In this document: piece by piece, positions 1-7,601 of the stretch
Layout: every line of letters starts with the position of its first letter
How positions within the stretch are numbered: position 1 is the stretch's first letter
NCBI GenBank assembly: GCA_965218045.1
Contig: CBDCJX010000001.1
Span: forward strand, 124,001-188,000
Source: CAVRCA01 sp965218045
GTDB lineage: Bacteria > Pseudomonadota > Alphaproteobacteria > Acetobacterales > Acetobacteraceae
DNA: 64,000 nucleotides
Direction of reading: 5' to 3'
Program-made: the position numbers and the translations under genes
Notes under the pieces: generated by a model
What the model saw: the letters and a program-made list of their open reading frames with translations, nothing else
Databases searched by the model: none
Told to the model about the DNA's origin: nothing

Positions 1-890
1 TGATCTCGAAGGGGCGGCTGGTCTCCGGCTTCGTCCGGGGCGGCGGACAGGAGCAGCTCGCGACCGGCGTCAACCCGGCGTTCAATCGCGAGCGCTTCGT
101 CGAGGCGCACGACCTCATCGTCAAGGCGTGGACGACCCCGGGGCCGTTCCGCTGGGAGGGCACGCATTATCAGCACCGCGTGGTGAACCCGTGGGCGGTG
201 CCGTTGCAGAAGCCCTATCCGCGCGTGTGGATCCCCGGCGTGCTGAGCCGCGAGACCGTGGTCTGGACGGCGCAGCAGCGTTATCCATACATTTGCCTCA
301 ACACCTCGATCGAGGCGACGAAGAAGATCTGGGAGACGTATGACGGCGCGGCAGCCGAGGTGGGCTACGAGCCCGGCCCGGAGAACCGCGGCTACCTGAT
401 CCGTTGCCACGTGTCGGACAACGAGGAGAAGGCCAAGCGGAACGCGCGCCAGTTCATGTGGATGCAGGGCGAGTTCACCGGGCTTGCGCATCCGGTATGG
501 TCGAGCCCGTCGGGCTACTTCTCCCCCAGCCAGCGCCGCGGCTTCGTCGAATTCGCCACCGGGCGCGCGGTCAGTCCACGCGGCAATCCGACCTTCGAGG
601 ACCAGCTCGACAGCATGATGATCATCGCCGGCACCCCCGACCAGGTGATCGCCAAGCTGAAATACATCATGGAAGAGACGCGCCCGGGCATCATGGCGCT
701 GTGGGGCAATGACGGCTCGGTCCCGCCGGAGGACGCGCGCACCTGCATCCGCTTGCTCGGTCAGGAGGTCATGCCGGCGCTGAAGGAGTACGGCCGCCAG
801 CTCGGCCTGACCGATCCGTTCGAGATCGACGCGCCGGTTCACCTGCGTTACTCACAAGATCTCAAGCAGCCGGCCGTCGCCGCCGAGTAG
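1..890 (+). CDS. LLM-class (luciferase-like) flavin-dependent oxidoreductase, 5'-truncated
   Basis: The reading frame is open from base 3, so the gene begins upstream of the window; a GTG at 180 is internal. The visible 295 residues have the luciferase-like monooxygenase pattern: an early NPAFNRERFVEAHDLIVKAW stretch, then FRWEGTHYQHR and NPWAVPLQKPYPRVWIPG, and a late GTPDQVIAKLKYI segment typical of the C-terminal helices. Members are FMN- or F420-dependent oxidases of small organic substrates; the substrate cannot be read from sequence. It ends in TAG at 888-890 and is followed 88 bases later by a methyltransferase on the same strand. The family call is firm; the function is open. Confidence 0.85.
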   Translation, partial: ISKGRLVSGFVRGGGQEQLATGVNPAFNRERFVEAHDLIVKAWTTPGPFRWEGTHYQHRVVNPWAVPLQKPYPRVWIPGVLSRETVVWTAQQRYPYICLNTSIEATKKIWETYDGAAAEVGYEPGPENRGYLIRCHVSDNEEKAKRNARQFMWMQGEFTGLAHPVWSSPSGYFSPSQRRGFVEFATGRAVSPRGNPTFEDQLDSMMIIAGTPDQVIAKLKYIMEETRPGIMALWGNDGSVPPEDARTCIRLLGQEVMPALKEYGRQLGLTDPFEIDAPVHLRYSQDLKQPAVAAE

Positions 891-978
891 ATTTCTGCTG
901 GCCTGAGACCCCCGGCCGCTCGCGGCGGGGGGTCGGCGCGCCCAGTCGACTTCTCCCAAGACCCAAGCAAGGGATGGC

Positions 979-1614
979 ATGAGCGGTTCGCCGGAACTGC
1001 CAGCTGAAGCGTTCAACAAGGCCGATCCCGAGCCGGATGCGCTGTTCTACGCCGAGCCGCGCTTCGTAACGCACATCGACGACCAGGCGATCGAGGCAGT
1101 CACCCGCCTCTATCGCGAGATGCTGCCGCCCGGCGGCGTGATCCTCGATCTGATGAGCAGCTGGATCAGCCATCTGCCGGACGAGATGACCTTCTCGCGC
1201 GTGATCGGCCACGGGATGAACGCGGAGGAACTGGCGGCCAACCCGCGCCTCGACGAGTGGTTCGTGCAGGATCTCAACGCGAACCCAAGCGTCGACCTGC
1301 CGGCGGAGAGTATCGACGCCGCCTGCCTCTGCGTCTCGGTGCAATACCTGCAACGCCCGATCGAGGTATTTCGCGAGGTCGCGCGCATCTTGCGACCGGG
1401 CTGCCCGATGGTCGTGACCTTCTCGAACCGATGCTTTCCAACGAAAGCGATTGCAATCTGGCAGGCGCTCGACGGTCGCGAGCAGCAGGGGCTGGTATCA
1501 GCCTACATGCACCAGGCCGGGTTTGCTCGGGTGGAGACCGGCGCGGTGTTGCCGGCATACAGCGACCCGCTTTGGGCGGTCATCGGCTACACCGGCTCGT
1601 CGAGCTCCGGGTAG
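979..1614 (+). CDS. SAM-dependent methyltransferase (Methyltransf_11-like)
   Basis: A 211-aa protein starting at ATG 979. It has a class I methyltransferase core: motif I region PPGGVILDLMSSWISHLP (about residues 50-68), then a segment VDLPAESIDAACLCVSVQYL that corresponds to the motif IV strand, and REVARILRPGCPMVVTFSNRCF, the usual post-IV helix and strand. The motif I glycines are replaced (LMSSW rather than GxGxG), as in a subgroup of uncharacterised Methyltransf_11 proteins, so SAM binding is inferred from the fold. The C-terminus runs 28 bases into the 3' end of the convergent GST gene. The substrate is unknown. Confidence 0.8.
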   Translation: MSGSPELPAEAFNKADPEPDALFYAEPRFVTHIDDQAIEAVTRLYREMLPPGGVILDLMSSWISHLPDEMTFSRVIGHGMNAEELAANPRLDEWFVQDLNANPSVDLPAESIDAACLCVSVQYLQRPIEVFREVARILRPGCPMVVTFSNRCFPTKAIAIWQALDGREQQGLVSAYMHQAGFARVETGAVLPAYSDPLWAVIGYTGSSSSG

Positions 1615-2309
1615 CGCCGGAAGATGCCCTGGTTGTTGAACGGCAGCCGCCGATCGGAGGCGAGGTAGGCCGCGACGCGCGGACGTGATGCGATCGCGTC
1701 GTGCAGCCCGACCACGCGGGGACACTCCCGCTCCAGCCGCGCCATTGCGCGCGGAAACGCGTAGCGCAGCCCGGCGATGATCTGAAACAGCGACAGCTCG
1801 GCATACGTCACGGCGTTGCCGACACCAGCCGGATCGCGTGCGACGACCCGCTCGAAATAGCCGAGGTACTTGGCGGCACGCACCGCGAGGAAGTCGGCGG
1901 CGCGACGCCTGGCCTCGGCGCGTTGGTCCTCGTAGTAGAGGCCGCTGGCAATGGGATGATGCGTGTCGTGGATTTCCTGCACGAAGTCGGCGATCGTGAG
2001 TTGTAGCTGATGCGTCCACTGCCGCCCGGCCTCGTCATCGGGCGCGAGACCGTGACGTGCGCCCAAATACAGCAGAATATTCGCTGTCTGCCCGATCAGC
2101 ATCTCGCCGATCTTGAGAAACGGTGGCGCGAACGGCGGTCGCGACATATCTGCGCCGTTCATCAGCGCTTGCATCGCGGCAACGCCCAACCCGCTCGCCT
2201 CGTCGCCGCGCGCCACATCGACATACGCGGCGCCAGCTTCCTCCAGCGCGAGGCGGACGAACTCGCCGCGCCCCTGGATCGTCGGCCAGTAGTACAGGTC
2301 GTATCGCAT
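1587..2309 (-). CDS. Glutathione S-transferase
   Basis: A 240-aa protein with an N-terminal thioredoxin-like domain (YDLYYWPTIQGRGEFVRLAL, with the usual catalytic Tyr region), the cis-Pro segment PPFLKIGEMLIGQTANILLYLG and an all-helical C-terminal domain ending DRRLPFNNQGIFRRYPELD. It conjugates or isomerises substrates with glutathione; it resembles sigma/pi-like bacterial GSTs. The ATG at 2309 gives the family-typical start. An in-frame ATG at 2324 overlaps the stop of the upstream toxin gene as TGATG and is a plausible coupled start (five extra residues). The 3' end overlaps the convergent methyltransferase by 28 bases. Confidence 0.88.
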   Translation of the reverse strand: MRYDLYYWPTIQGRGEFVRLALEEAGAAYVDVARGDEASGLGVAAMQALMNGADMSRPPFAPPFLKIGEMLIGQTANILLYLGARHGLAPDDEAGRQWTHQLQLTIADFVQEIHDTHHPIASGLYYEDQRAEARRRAADFLAVRAAKYLGYFERVVARDPAGVGNAVTYAELSLFQIIAGLRYAFPRAMARLERECPRVVGLHDAIASRPRVAAYLASDRRLPFNNQGIFRRYPELDEPV

Positions 2310-2323
2310 TGGCAGCCCCACCA

Positions 2324-2653
2324 TCACTGGCCGATGCCGAGAAGCAACAGCAGTGCCCCGTTGACGCGCTGCAGGTCTGCGGGCTTCAGGGTGCCGATGA
2401 CCTGCCCCACTCTCCGGCAACGAATGGTCGAAATCTTGTCCACCGCCACCCAGCACGCGCTTGCGAGTGGAAGCGCTTCGCTGGGCTGCAAACTCAGACG
2501 TGTAAGCGTCTCGGCACCTTCGGTCGTGAGCGGGCAAACGACAACCGTCTCCAACTCCGCGAAGAGCTCGGATTGCACGATGACGGCAGGCCGTGGTTTG
2601 CCGGTGAACTCACCGCTCCGATCAGCGATGATGACGACATCACCTCGTTTCAT
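2324..2653 (-). CDS. mazF: Type II toxin, MazF/PemK family endoribonuclease
   Basis: A 109-aa protein starting at the ATG at 2653 (MKRGDVVIIADRSGEFTGKP), which is the classic MazF N-terminus with the RGDVV strand and the G-KPRPAVIVQ loop. The later VVCPLTT and VDKISTIRCRRVGQVIGTL segments are also MazF hallmarks. The family cleaves mRNA at short sequences; the specificity cannot be predicted. The start lies inside the end of the antitoxin gene (14-base overlap), the usual coupled arrangement. An upstream in-frame ATG at 2683 would add ten non-conserved residues. Confidence 0.88.
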   Translation of the reverse strand: MKRGDVVIIADRSGEFTGKPRPAVIVQSELFAELETVVVCPLTTEGAETLTRLSLQPSEALPLASACWVAVDKISTIRCRRVGQVIGTLKPADLQRVNGALLLLLGIGQ

Positions 2654-2855
2654 CAACCTCGTCGAACACGCTGACGGCCTCAACCCAGGCCATTACGCTG
2701 TCATTCTGGTCCGCCGCGTTCATGATCTCGCAGTCGCGTCGCACGCGCTCGGCGAAGCCTGGAGCACGGCTATCTTGCACCCAGACCTGCACGGGTCGAA
2801 GGCCGCGTCTGCGCAGTTCCTCCCGATATCGTCGAGTCCGCAGCAAAGATGGCAT
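2640..2855 (-). CDS. Antitoxin, MazE-like (DUF3018) family
   Basis: A 71-aa protein beginning MPSLLRTRRYREELRRRGLR, then PVQVWVQDSRAPGFAERVRR and WVEAVSVFDEVDETR at the end. The pattern R-x-LR-x-GLRPVQ-WV-D-R-PGFA is that of the DUF3018 antitoxins found next to MazF. The ATG at 2855 is preceded by GGAGG at a good distance, so it is preferred over the GTG at 2867. It should bind and neutralise the downstream toxin and, with it, repress its own promoter; a 30-bp palindrome lies directly upstream at 2865-2894. Confidence 0.83.
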   Translation of the reverse strand: MPSLLRTRRYREELRRRGLRPVQVWVQDSRAPGFAERVRRDCEIMNAADQNDSVMAWVEAVSVFDEVDETR

Positions 2856-2864
2856 GATCGCCTC

Positions 2865-2894
2865 CACTCTGGTGTCACATGTGACGCCAGAGTG
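2865..2894. promoter_or_regulatory. Palindrome, probable operator of the toxin-antitoxin pair
   Basis: A 30-bp near-perfect palindrome centred at 2879/2880: outer arms CACTCTGG and CCAGAGTG, one mismatched pair (2873/2886), and an inner 12-mer GTCACATGTGAC. It sits just upstream of the antitoxin start, where MazE-MazF complexes usually bind. The run of A on the plus-strand side (T-run preceding the hairpin in the minus direction) argues against it being a terminator for the upstream dehydrogenase. The regulatory role is inferred. Confidence 0.6.
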
Positions 2895-2900
2895 AAAAAA

Positions 2901-3986
2901 TCAAGAACCCGGCGCCGGTGAGCCCGCGACGATCTGCGCCAGCGCGCGCCCGACATCGGAGGTACCCGCTTGGCCGCCCATGTCGCGGGTCTTCGGGCCG
3001 CTGTCGCGCAACAAGGTCTCGATCGCGGCGACGATCGTGGCGGCCGCCTCGGCCTCGCCGAGATGCTCCAGCATCATCGCCGCCGACCAGACCTGCCCGA
3101 TCGGATTGCAGATGTGCCGCCCGGCTATGTCGGGCGCGGAGCCGTGCACCGGCTCGAACATCGACGGATGCGCGCGCTCGGGATTGATGTTGGCCGAGGG
3201 CGCGATGCCGATCGAGCCGGCCACCGCCGGGCCGAGATCGCTGAGGATGTCGCCGAACAGGTTGGAGCCGACCACCACGTCGAACCAGTCCGGGTGCTGC
3301 ACGAAATGCGCGCACAGGATGTCGATGTGGAACTGGTCGGTGCGGATGTCGGGATACGCGCGGCCGATCTCGGCAAAACGTTCGTCCCAGTACGGCATGG
3401 TGAAGGTGATGCCGTTGGACTTGGTGGCCGAGGTGACGTGCTTCTTCGCCCGGGTCGTCGCCAGCTCGAACGCGTAGCGCAGGATGCGGTCGACACCGTG
3501 CCGGGTGAACACGCTCTCCTGGCTGACCAGCTCGCGATCGGTGCCCTCGAACAATCGGCCGCCGACGCTGCTGTATTCGCCCTCGGTGTTCTCGCGGACC
3601 ACAAAGAAGTCGATATCGGCCTCGGTGCGGTCGGCGAGCGGCGTGCGCACGCCGGGCATCAGCTTGCACGGGCGGAGATTGACGTATTGGTCGAAGCCGC
3701 GCCGGATCGGGATCAGCAGGCCCCACAGCGAGATGTGGTCCGGCACGCCGGGCCAGCCGACCGCGCCGAGCAGGATGCTATCGGCGGCGGCGAGCCGTTC
3801 CATCCCGTCGGGCGGCATCATCGCGCCGGTCTGCTTGTAGGTCTCGCACGACCAGTCGTAGTGATCGAAGGCAAGGCCGAAGCCGAAGCGGCGGGCGGCC
3901 TCGTCCAGCACCAGCAGCGATTCGGGCACGGTCTCCTTGCCGATCCCATCCCCCGGGATCACCGCGATCCGATAGTTCCGCGCCAT
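2901..3986 (-). CDS. ttuC: Tartrate/D-malate-type dehydrogenase (isocitrate/isopropylmalate dehydrogenase family)
   Basis: A 361-aa protein starting at ATG 3986 behind GGGAGGG. It has the beta-decarboxylating dehydrogenase signature throughout: YRIAVIPGDGIGKETVPESL at the start, YVNLRPCKLMPG (substrate Arg), FFVVRENTEGEYSSVGGR, KSNGITFTMPYW (catalytic Lys region), and VVGSNLFGDILSDLGPAVAGSIGIAPSAN (metal Asp ligands). The insert after GAVGWPGVPDHISLWGLLIPIRRGFDQ and the overall length match tartrate dehydrogenase/D-malate dehydrogenase rather than LeuB. The reaction is NAD-dependent oxidation and decarboxylation of tartrate or D-malate. It stands alone between the TA pair and divergent pyrE. 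Confidence 0.88.
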   Translation of the reverse strand: MARNYRIAVIPGDGIGKETVPESLLVLDEAARRFGFGLAFDHYDWSCETYKQTGAMMPPDGMERLAAADSILLGAVGWPGVPDHISLWGLLIPIRRGFDQYVNLRPCKLMPGVRTPLADRTEADIDFFVVRENTEGEYSSVGGRLFEGTDRELVSQESVFTRHGVDRILRYAFELATTRAKKHVTSATKSNGITFTMPYWDERFAEIGRAYPDIRTDQFHIDILCAHFVQHPDWFDVVVGSNLFGDILSDLGPAVAGSIGIAPSANINPERAHPSMFEPVHGSAPDIAGRHICNPIGQVWSAAMMLEHLGEAEAAATIVAAIETLLRDSGPKTRDMGGQAGTSDVGRALAQIVAGSPAPGS

Positions 3987-4151
3987 GCTGCCCTCCCGCG
4001 CCCTGTTCGTCCTTCTGTAGAGCGGCGGCGGCGGGCGGGCCAGAGCGGCGTTGCCGGGTGAGCGGCGGAAAGCTAGGAACCTCGGGTGACTTGCCGAGGG
4101 AAACCACCGATGAACAGGCGTGCTACCACCGGCCCGGTGAAGTCCGGCCAC

Positions 4152-4868
4152 ATGTCCGATTGGGATCGGGACGCGGCGCTCACCACCGCGCGCATCCTGC
4201 TGGAGATTAAGGCGGTCAACTTCCGCCCCGAGGAGCCCTACACCTTCACCGCCGGATGGAAGTCGCCGGTCTATATCGACTGTCGCCGGATCATCTACTT
4301 TCCCCGTGCCCGCGCCAAGATCTGCGAGCTCGGGGTCGAGAAGATCGGCCGGCAGGTCGGCTTCGAATCGATCGAGGTGGTGGCGGGCGGCGAGACGGCG
4401 GGCATCCCGTTCGCCGCCTGGATCGCCGACCGGATGCTCACGCCGATGGCCTATGTGCGCAAGAAGCCCAAGGGGTTCGGGCGCAACTCGCTGATCGAGG
4501 GCGACGTGCCGGAAGGCAAGCGCACCCTGCTGGTGGAGGACCTCACCACCGATGGCGGCTCGAAGATCCAGTTCTGCCAGGCGCTGCGTGACGCCGGCGC
4601 CTTGGTCAATCACACCTTCGTCGTGTTCTTCTACGGCGTGTTTCCGGGCAGCTTCGAGAAGCTGGCGAGCATGGATATCGCGCTGCACCACCTCTGCACC
4701 TGGTGGGACGTGCTGGAGGCTTGTCGCGATCGTCCCTATTTCTCGGAGGGCGCGCTGTCCGAGGTGCGGCGCTTCCTGGAAGACCCGGTCGCCTGGTCGG
4801 CGGCGCATGGCGGCATCTCCAGCCCGGAGGAGGGCGCCGCGCGCAAGGCAGCCGCCACGGAAGGCTGA
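4152..4868 (+). CDS. pyrE: Orotate phosphoribosyltransferase
   Basis: A 238-aa protein from ATG 4152 (MSDWDRDAALTTARILLEIKAV). Features: FTAGWKSPVYIDCRRIIYFP near the N-terminus (orotate-binding strand), a VVAGGETAGIPFAAWIADRM core, the flexible catalytic loop YVRKKPKGFGRNSLIEG, and the PRPP motif TLLVEDLTTDGGSK. It makes OMP from orotate and PRPP in pyrimidine synthesis. An in-frame ATG at 4110 would add 14 residues with no conservation visible. It belongs to the group of longer alphaproteobacterial OPRTs. Divergent from the dehydrogenase and upstream of map. Confidence 0.92.
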   Translation: MSDWDRDAALTTARILLEIKAVNFRPEEPYTFTAGWKSPVYIDCRRIIYFPRARAKICELGVEKIGRQVGFESIEVVAGGETAGIPFAAWIADRMLTPMAYVRKKPKGFGRNSLIEGDVPEGKRTLLVEDLTTDGGSKIQFCQALRDAGALVNHTFVVFFYGVFPGSFEKLASMDIALHHLCTWWDVLEACRDRPYFSEGALSEVRRFLEDPVAWSAAHGGISSPEEGAARKAAATEG

Positions 4869-4989
4869 CCCACCCGTGGCACCCTTGCGGAGCGGCAGCC
4901 GGATGCGCATCCTTTCGACTTGCGGCGGAACCGGTGGGCGAGCGGCAGCGCGGTAGGCTGGCGCACGCTGGCGAATGGAGCGACTGAGC

Positions 4990-5796
4990 ATGGACGGCGG
5001 GGCCGACGCGAGACGCATAACCATCCACGCGCCCGAGGATTTCGCCGGGATGCGGGTGGCCGGACAGCTCGCGGCGGCGACGCTCGACATGATAACGCCG
5101 CATGTCCGGCCTGGGGTCACGACAGGCACGCTCGACGAGCTGTGCCATGCCTTCATCACCAGGCACGGAGCGGTCCCCGCGCCGCTGAACTATCGCGGCT
5201 TTCCGAAGTCGATCTGCACTTCGATCAACCATGTCGTCTGCCACGGCATTCCCGGCGAGCGGAAGCTGGGCGAGGGCGACATCCTGAACATCGACGTGAC
5301 CGTGATCCTCGACGGGTGGCACGGCGACTGCTCGCGCATGTATGTGGCTGGCACGCCCTCGACCCGGGCGCGCAACCTGATGGACACGACCTTTGCTGCG
5401 ATGCTGCGTGGGGTCGAGGCGGTGCGCCCCGGCGCCACGCTCGGCGATATCGGCCACGCGATCCAGAGCTTCGTCGAGGCCAACCGGTTCAGCGTGGTGC
5501 GCGACTTCTGCGGCCACGGCATCGGCCGGCGGTTCCACGAGGCGCCCAACATCCTGCATTTCGGCCGGGCCGGCGAGGGGCCGGTGTTGCGACCGGGCAT
5601 GTTCTTCACCGTCGAGCCGATGGTGAACGCCGGCCGGCCGGAGGTGAAGGTGCTGGAGGATGGCTGGACCGCCGTCACCCGCGATCGCAGCCTCTCGGCG
5701 CAGTTCGAGCACATGGTCGGGGTGACCGAGGACGGCTGCGAGGTGTTCACGATCTCGCCCGCCGGGCTCCACAAGCCACCCTACGGCGTCAGCTAG
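4990..5796 (+). CDS. map: Methionine aminopeptidase, type I
   Basis: A 268-aa metalloprotease that removes N-terminal Met from new proteins. The family landmarks are all present: ICTSINHVVCHGIPGERKL, DILNIDVTVILDGWHGD (metal Asp residues), FCGHGIGRRFHEAPNILHFG (metal His), FFTVEPMVN (metal Glu) and AQFEHMVGVTEDGCEVFT (last metal Glu). Start ATG 4990 (MDGGADARRITIHAPEDF); the ATG at 4975 adds five residues. It is followed by radC, as is common in alphaproteobacteria. Confidence 0.95.
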   Translation: MDGGADARRITIHAPEDFAGMRVAGQLAAATLDMITPHVRPGVTTGTLDELCHAFITRHGAVPAPLNYRGFPKSICTSINHVVCHGIPGERKLGEGDILNIDVTVILDGWHGDCSRMYVAGTPSTRARNLMDTTFAAMLRGVEAVRPGATLGDIGHAIQSFVEANRFSVVRDFCGHGIGRRFHEAPNILHFGRAGEGPVLRPGMFFTVEPMVNAGRPEVKVLEDGWTAVTRDRSLSAQFEHMVGVTEDGCEVFTISPAGLHKPPYGVS

Positions 5797-5836
5797 AACT
5801 TTCTTCCGCCGCTTGGGTCTGGCAACCTCTGGTAGC

Positions 5837-6241
5837 ATGACCCAGCCGATCTCCTCGCCCGACCTGCTTGGCCGGATGGCCCCAGCCAAGTCGGCGCACC
5901 CCTTGCCCGCGACGAGCACCCAGGGTCATCGGGGTCGGATGCGCGCGCGCCTGCTGACCGCGGGGCCGGACGCGCTTGCCGACGATGAGATGCTGGAGAT
6001 GGTCCTGTTCACCGCGCTGCCGCGACGGGACACCAAGCCGGTGGCGCGTGCGCTATTGCAACGCTTCGACAGCTTCGCCGGCGCGATTGCCGCCTCGGTC
6101 GAGCAACTGCGCGGGATCGAGGGGCTGGGCGAAGCCGGGATAGCGGCGCTGAAGACGGTGCAGGCCGCAGCGATACGGCTCGCCCACGCGGAGGCGAAAA
6201 GGGCCCCCGCGCTGGACGAGCGGACAAACTCACCAGGCTGA
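5837..6241 (+). CDS. radC: RadC-family protein, N-terminal domain only
   Basis: A 134-aa protein carrying the N-terminal UPF0758/RadC helical part: GHRGRMRARLLTAGPDALADDEMLEMVLF, then RRDTKPVARALLQRFDSFAGAI and a helix-hairpin-helix-like LRGIEGLGEAGIAALKTVQAAA. Full RadC proteins are about 220-250 aa, with a C-terminal JAB/MPN metalloprotease-like domain carrying an HxH...D motif; here the frame stops after 134 aa. The remaining 38 bases before the convergent gene hold no such domain. So the gene is truncated or a domain-deleted variant. Start ATG 5837 is chosen over TTG 5813. It follows map by 40 bases. Confidence 0.75.
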   Translation: MTQPISSPDLLGRMAPAKSAHPLPATSTQGHRGRMRARLLTAGPDALADDEMLEMVLFTALPRRDTKPVARALLQRFDSFAGAIAASVEQLRGIEGLGEAGIAALKTVQAAAIRLAHAEAKRAPALDERTNSPG

Positions 6242-6269
6242 CTGGATCGCGCGATGATTCCAGTCAGCC
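6236..6269. terminator. Strong hairpin between convergent radC and binding-protein genes
   Basis: A perfect 11-bp inverted repeat, GGCTGACTGGA (6236-6246) and TCCAGTCAGCC (6259-6269), with a 12-base loop. The radC stop codon lies in the left arm. Its place between two convergent genes fits a two-way terminator, although no T-run follows on either strand, so termination is inferred. Confidence 0.5.
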
Positions 6270-6279
6270 CGATGGCGCG

Positions 6280-7530
6280 TTACGACGTGGGCCGCTTCAT
6301 CTGGCAGGTGGTGGGCGGCGCCAGCTCGGTGGCGGGCAATGTCAGCGTGGTCTTCCAGCCGAGACCGGTGTTCTCGGAATCGTATTTCACGTCCTTGGTG
6401 AACACGGCGGCGTAGAGCGGCGCGAGCAGTTGATGATCCTCGCGACGCATGGTGTTGGGCTGCCCGCTGATGTCCTTGACCTGCATCCCCTCCAGCGCCA
6501 ACGCGACCGTCATCGGGTCAGTCGTGCCGGCCTTGTTCACCGCGTCGCGCAGCATCTCGAACATCGTGCGGAAATTCACCCACACGTAGTCGAAATCGGG
6601 GTTTCTGGCGCGAAACCCCTTCATCCATGCCTCGCCCGCCGGGTCCTTCAACTCGACTGGAACGTTCTCGTGAAAATCGACCACCGAATGGACGCGGCCG
6701 GCGCCAGCGGCCCCGATCGCCGTCGGACCGCCGTTCAGATGCGCGGAAAGCGTGTAGAAGGCGACGTCGATGCCCGATTCGAGCCCCGCCTTGAGCAGCA
6801 GGTTGAAATCGGTTCCCCAGTTCGAGGTGAGCACCACCTCGGCACCGGCGCCCTTCACCTTGGCGATGTATGGCGCGAAATCCTTGACCTTGCCGAGCGG
6901 CACCAGCTCGTCGCCGACGATCTTGATGTCCGGCCGAAGTTTGCCGAGGAAGCCCCTTATGTCGTGCTGCACCGACTGGCCGTAGAGGTAGTCCTGATTG
7001 ATCAGGTAAACGGTCTTCACCGTTTTCGGCAGCGCACGGACCATCGCGTCGGCGCGCATCGCGACATTGTCGGCGAAGCGGAAATGCCAGAAATCGCACT
7101 TCTCGTTGGTCAGTTCGTTCGCCAGCGCCGCGCAATTGAGGTAGAGGATGCGGTGCTCCGGATTGCGGCGGTTGTATTTGGAGACGCCGTCGATCATGCC
7201 GGCCGCGACGTTGGAGCCGAGGCATTGCAGCACGAACGGGATGTTGCGGTCGGTCACCGTCTTCAACGCGATCAGGCTTTCGGCCGGCTGCATCTTGTCG
7301 TCGAAAGTGACCATCTCGAACTTCTTGCCGAGCGCGCCACCCTCCGCGTTCACCGCCTCCATCGAGTACTGCAGCATCTTGAAGAACGCGTCGCCCTGCG
7401 GGCCGAACGCACCCGAGAACGGGCCGATGAAGGCGATCGGGATCGTCCCCTCGGCGCGCGCGCCGGTGCCGAGCGACATCCCGCAAACCAGGACCAGCGC
7501 GGCCAACAGGCCCCGCATGTTAGCCACCAT
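6280..7530 (-). CDS. Periplasmic binding protein of a Liv/amide-type ABC transporter
   Basis: A 416-aa type I periplasmic binding protein. The N-terminus is a Sec signal peptide (MRGLLAALVLVCGMSLGTGARA, cleavage before EGTIPIAFIG). The mature start IPIAFIGPFSGAFGPQGDAFF and the KFEMVTFDDKMQPAESLIALK segment are typical of LivK/AmiC-like proteins. Such proteins deliver amino acids, amides or carboxylates to LivHMGF permeases. No permease or ATPase genes adjoin it; the only Liv core in the window is 11 kb away with its own binding protein. It may work with that core or with one outside the window. The ligand is unknown. Confidence 0.88.
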   Translation of the reverse strand: MVANMRGLLAALVLVCGMSLGTGARAEGTIPIAFIGPFSGAFGPQGDAFFKMLQYSMEAVNAEGGALGKKFEMVTFDDKMQPAESLIALKTVTDRNIPFVLQCLGSNVAAGMIDGVSKYNRRNPEHRILYLNCAALANELTNEKCDFWHFRFADNVAMRADAMVRALPKTVKTVYLINQDYLYGQSVQHDIRGFLGKLRPDIKIVGDELVPLGKVKDFAPYIAKVKGAGAEVVLTSNWGTDFNLLLKAGLESGIDVAFYTLSAHLNGGPTAIGAAGAGRVHSVVDFHENVPVELKDPAGEAWMKGFRARNPDFDYVWVNFRTMFEMLRDAVNKAGTTDPMTVALALEGMQVKDISGQPNTMRREDHQLLAPLYAAVFTKDVKYDSENTGLGWKTTLTLPATELAPPTTCQMKRPTS

Positions 7531-7601
7531 GCCATCCTCCCTACGTGCTGGGCGGTTTACCCCGCCGTCTGCGCCACGCTAGTCCGCCGGATGGGGCGGG
7601 C

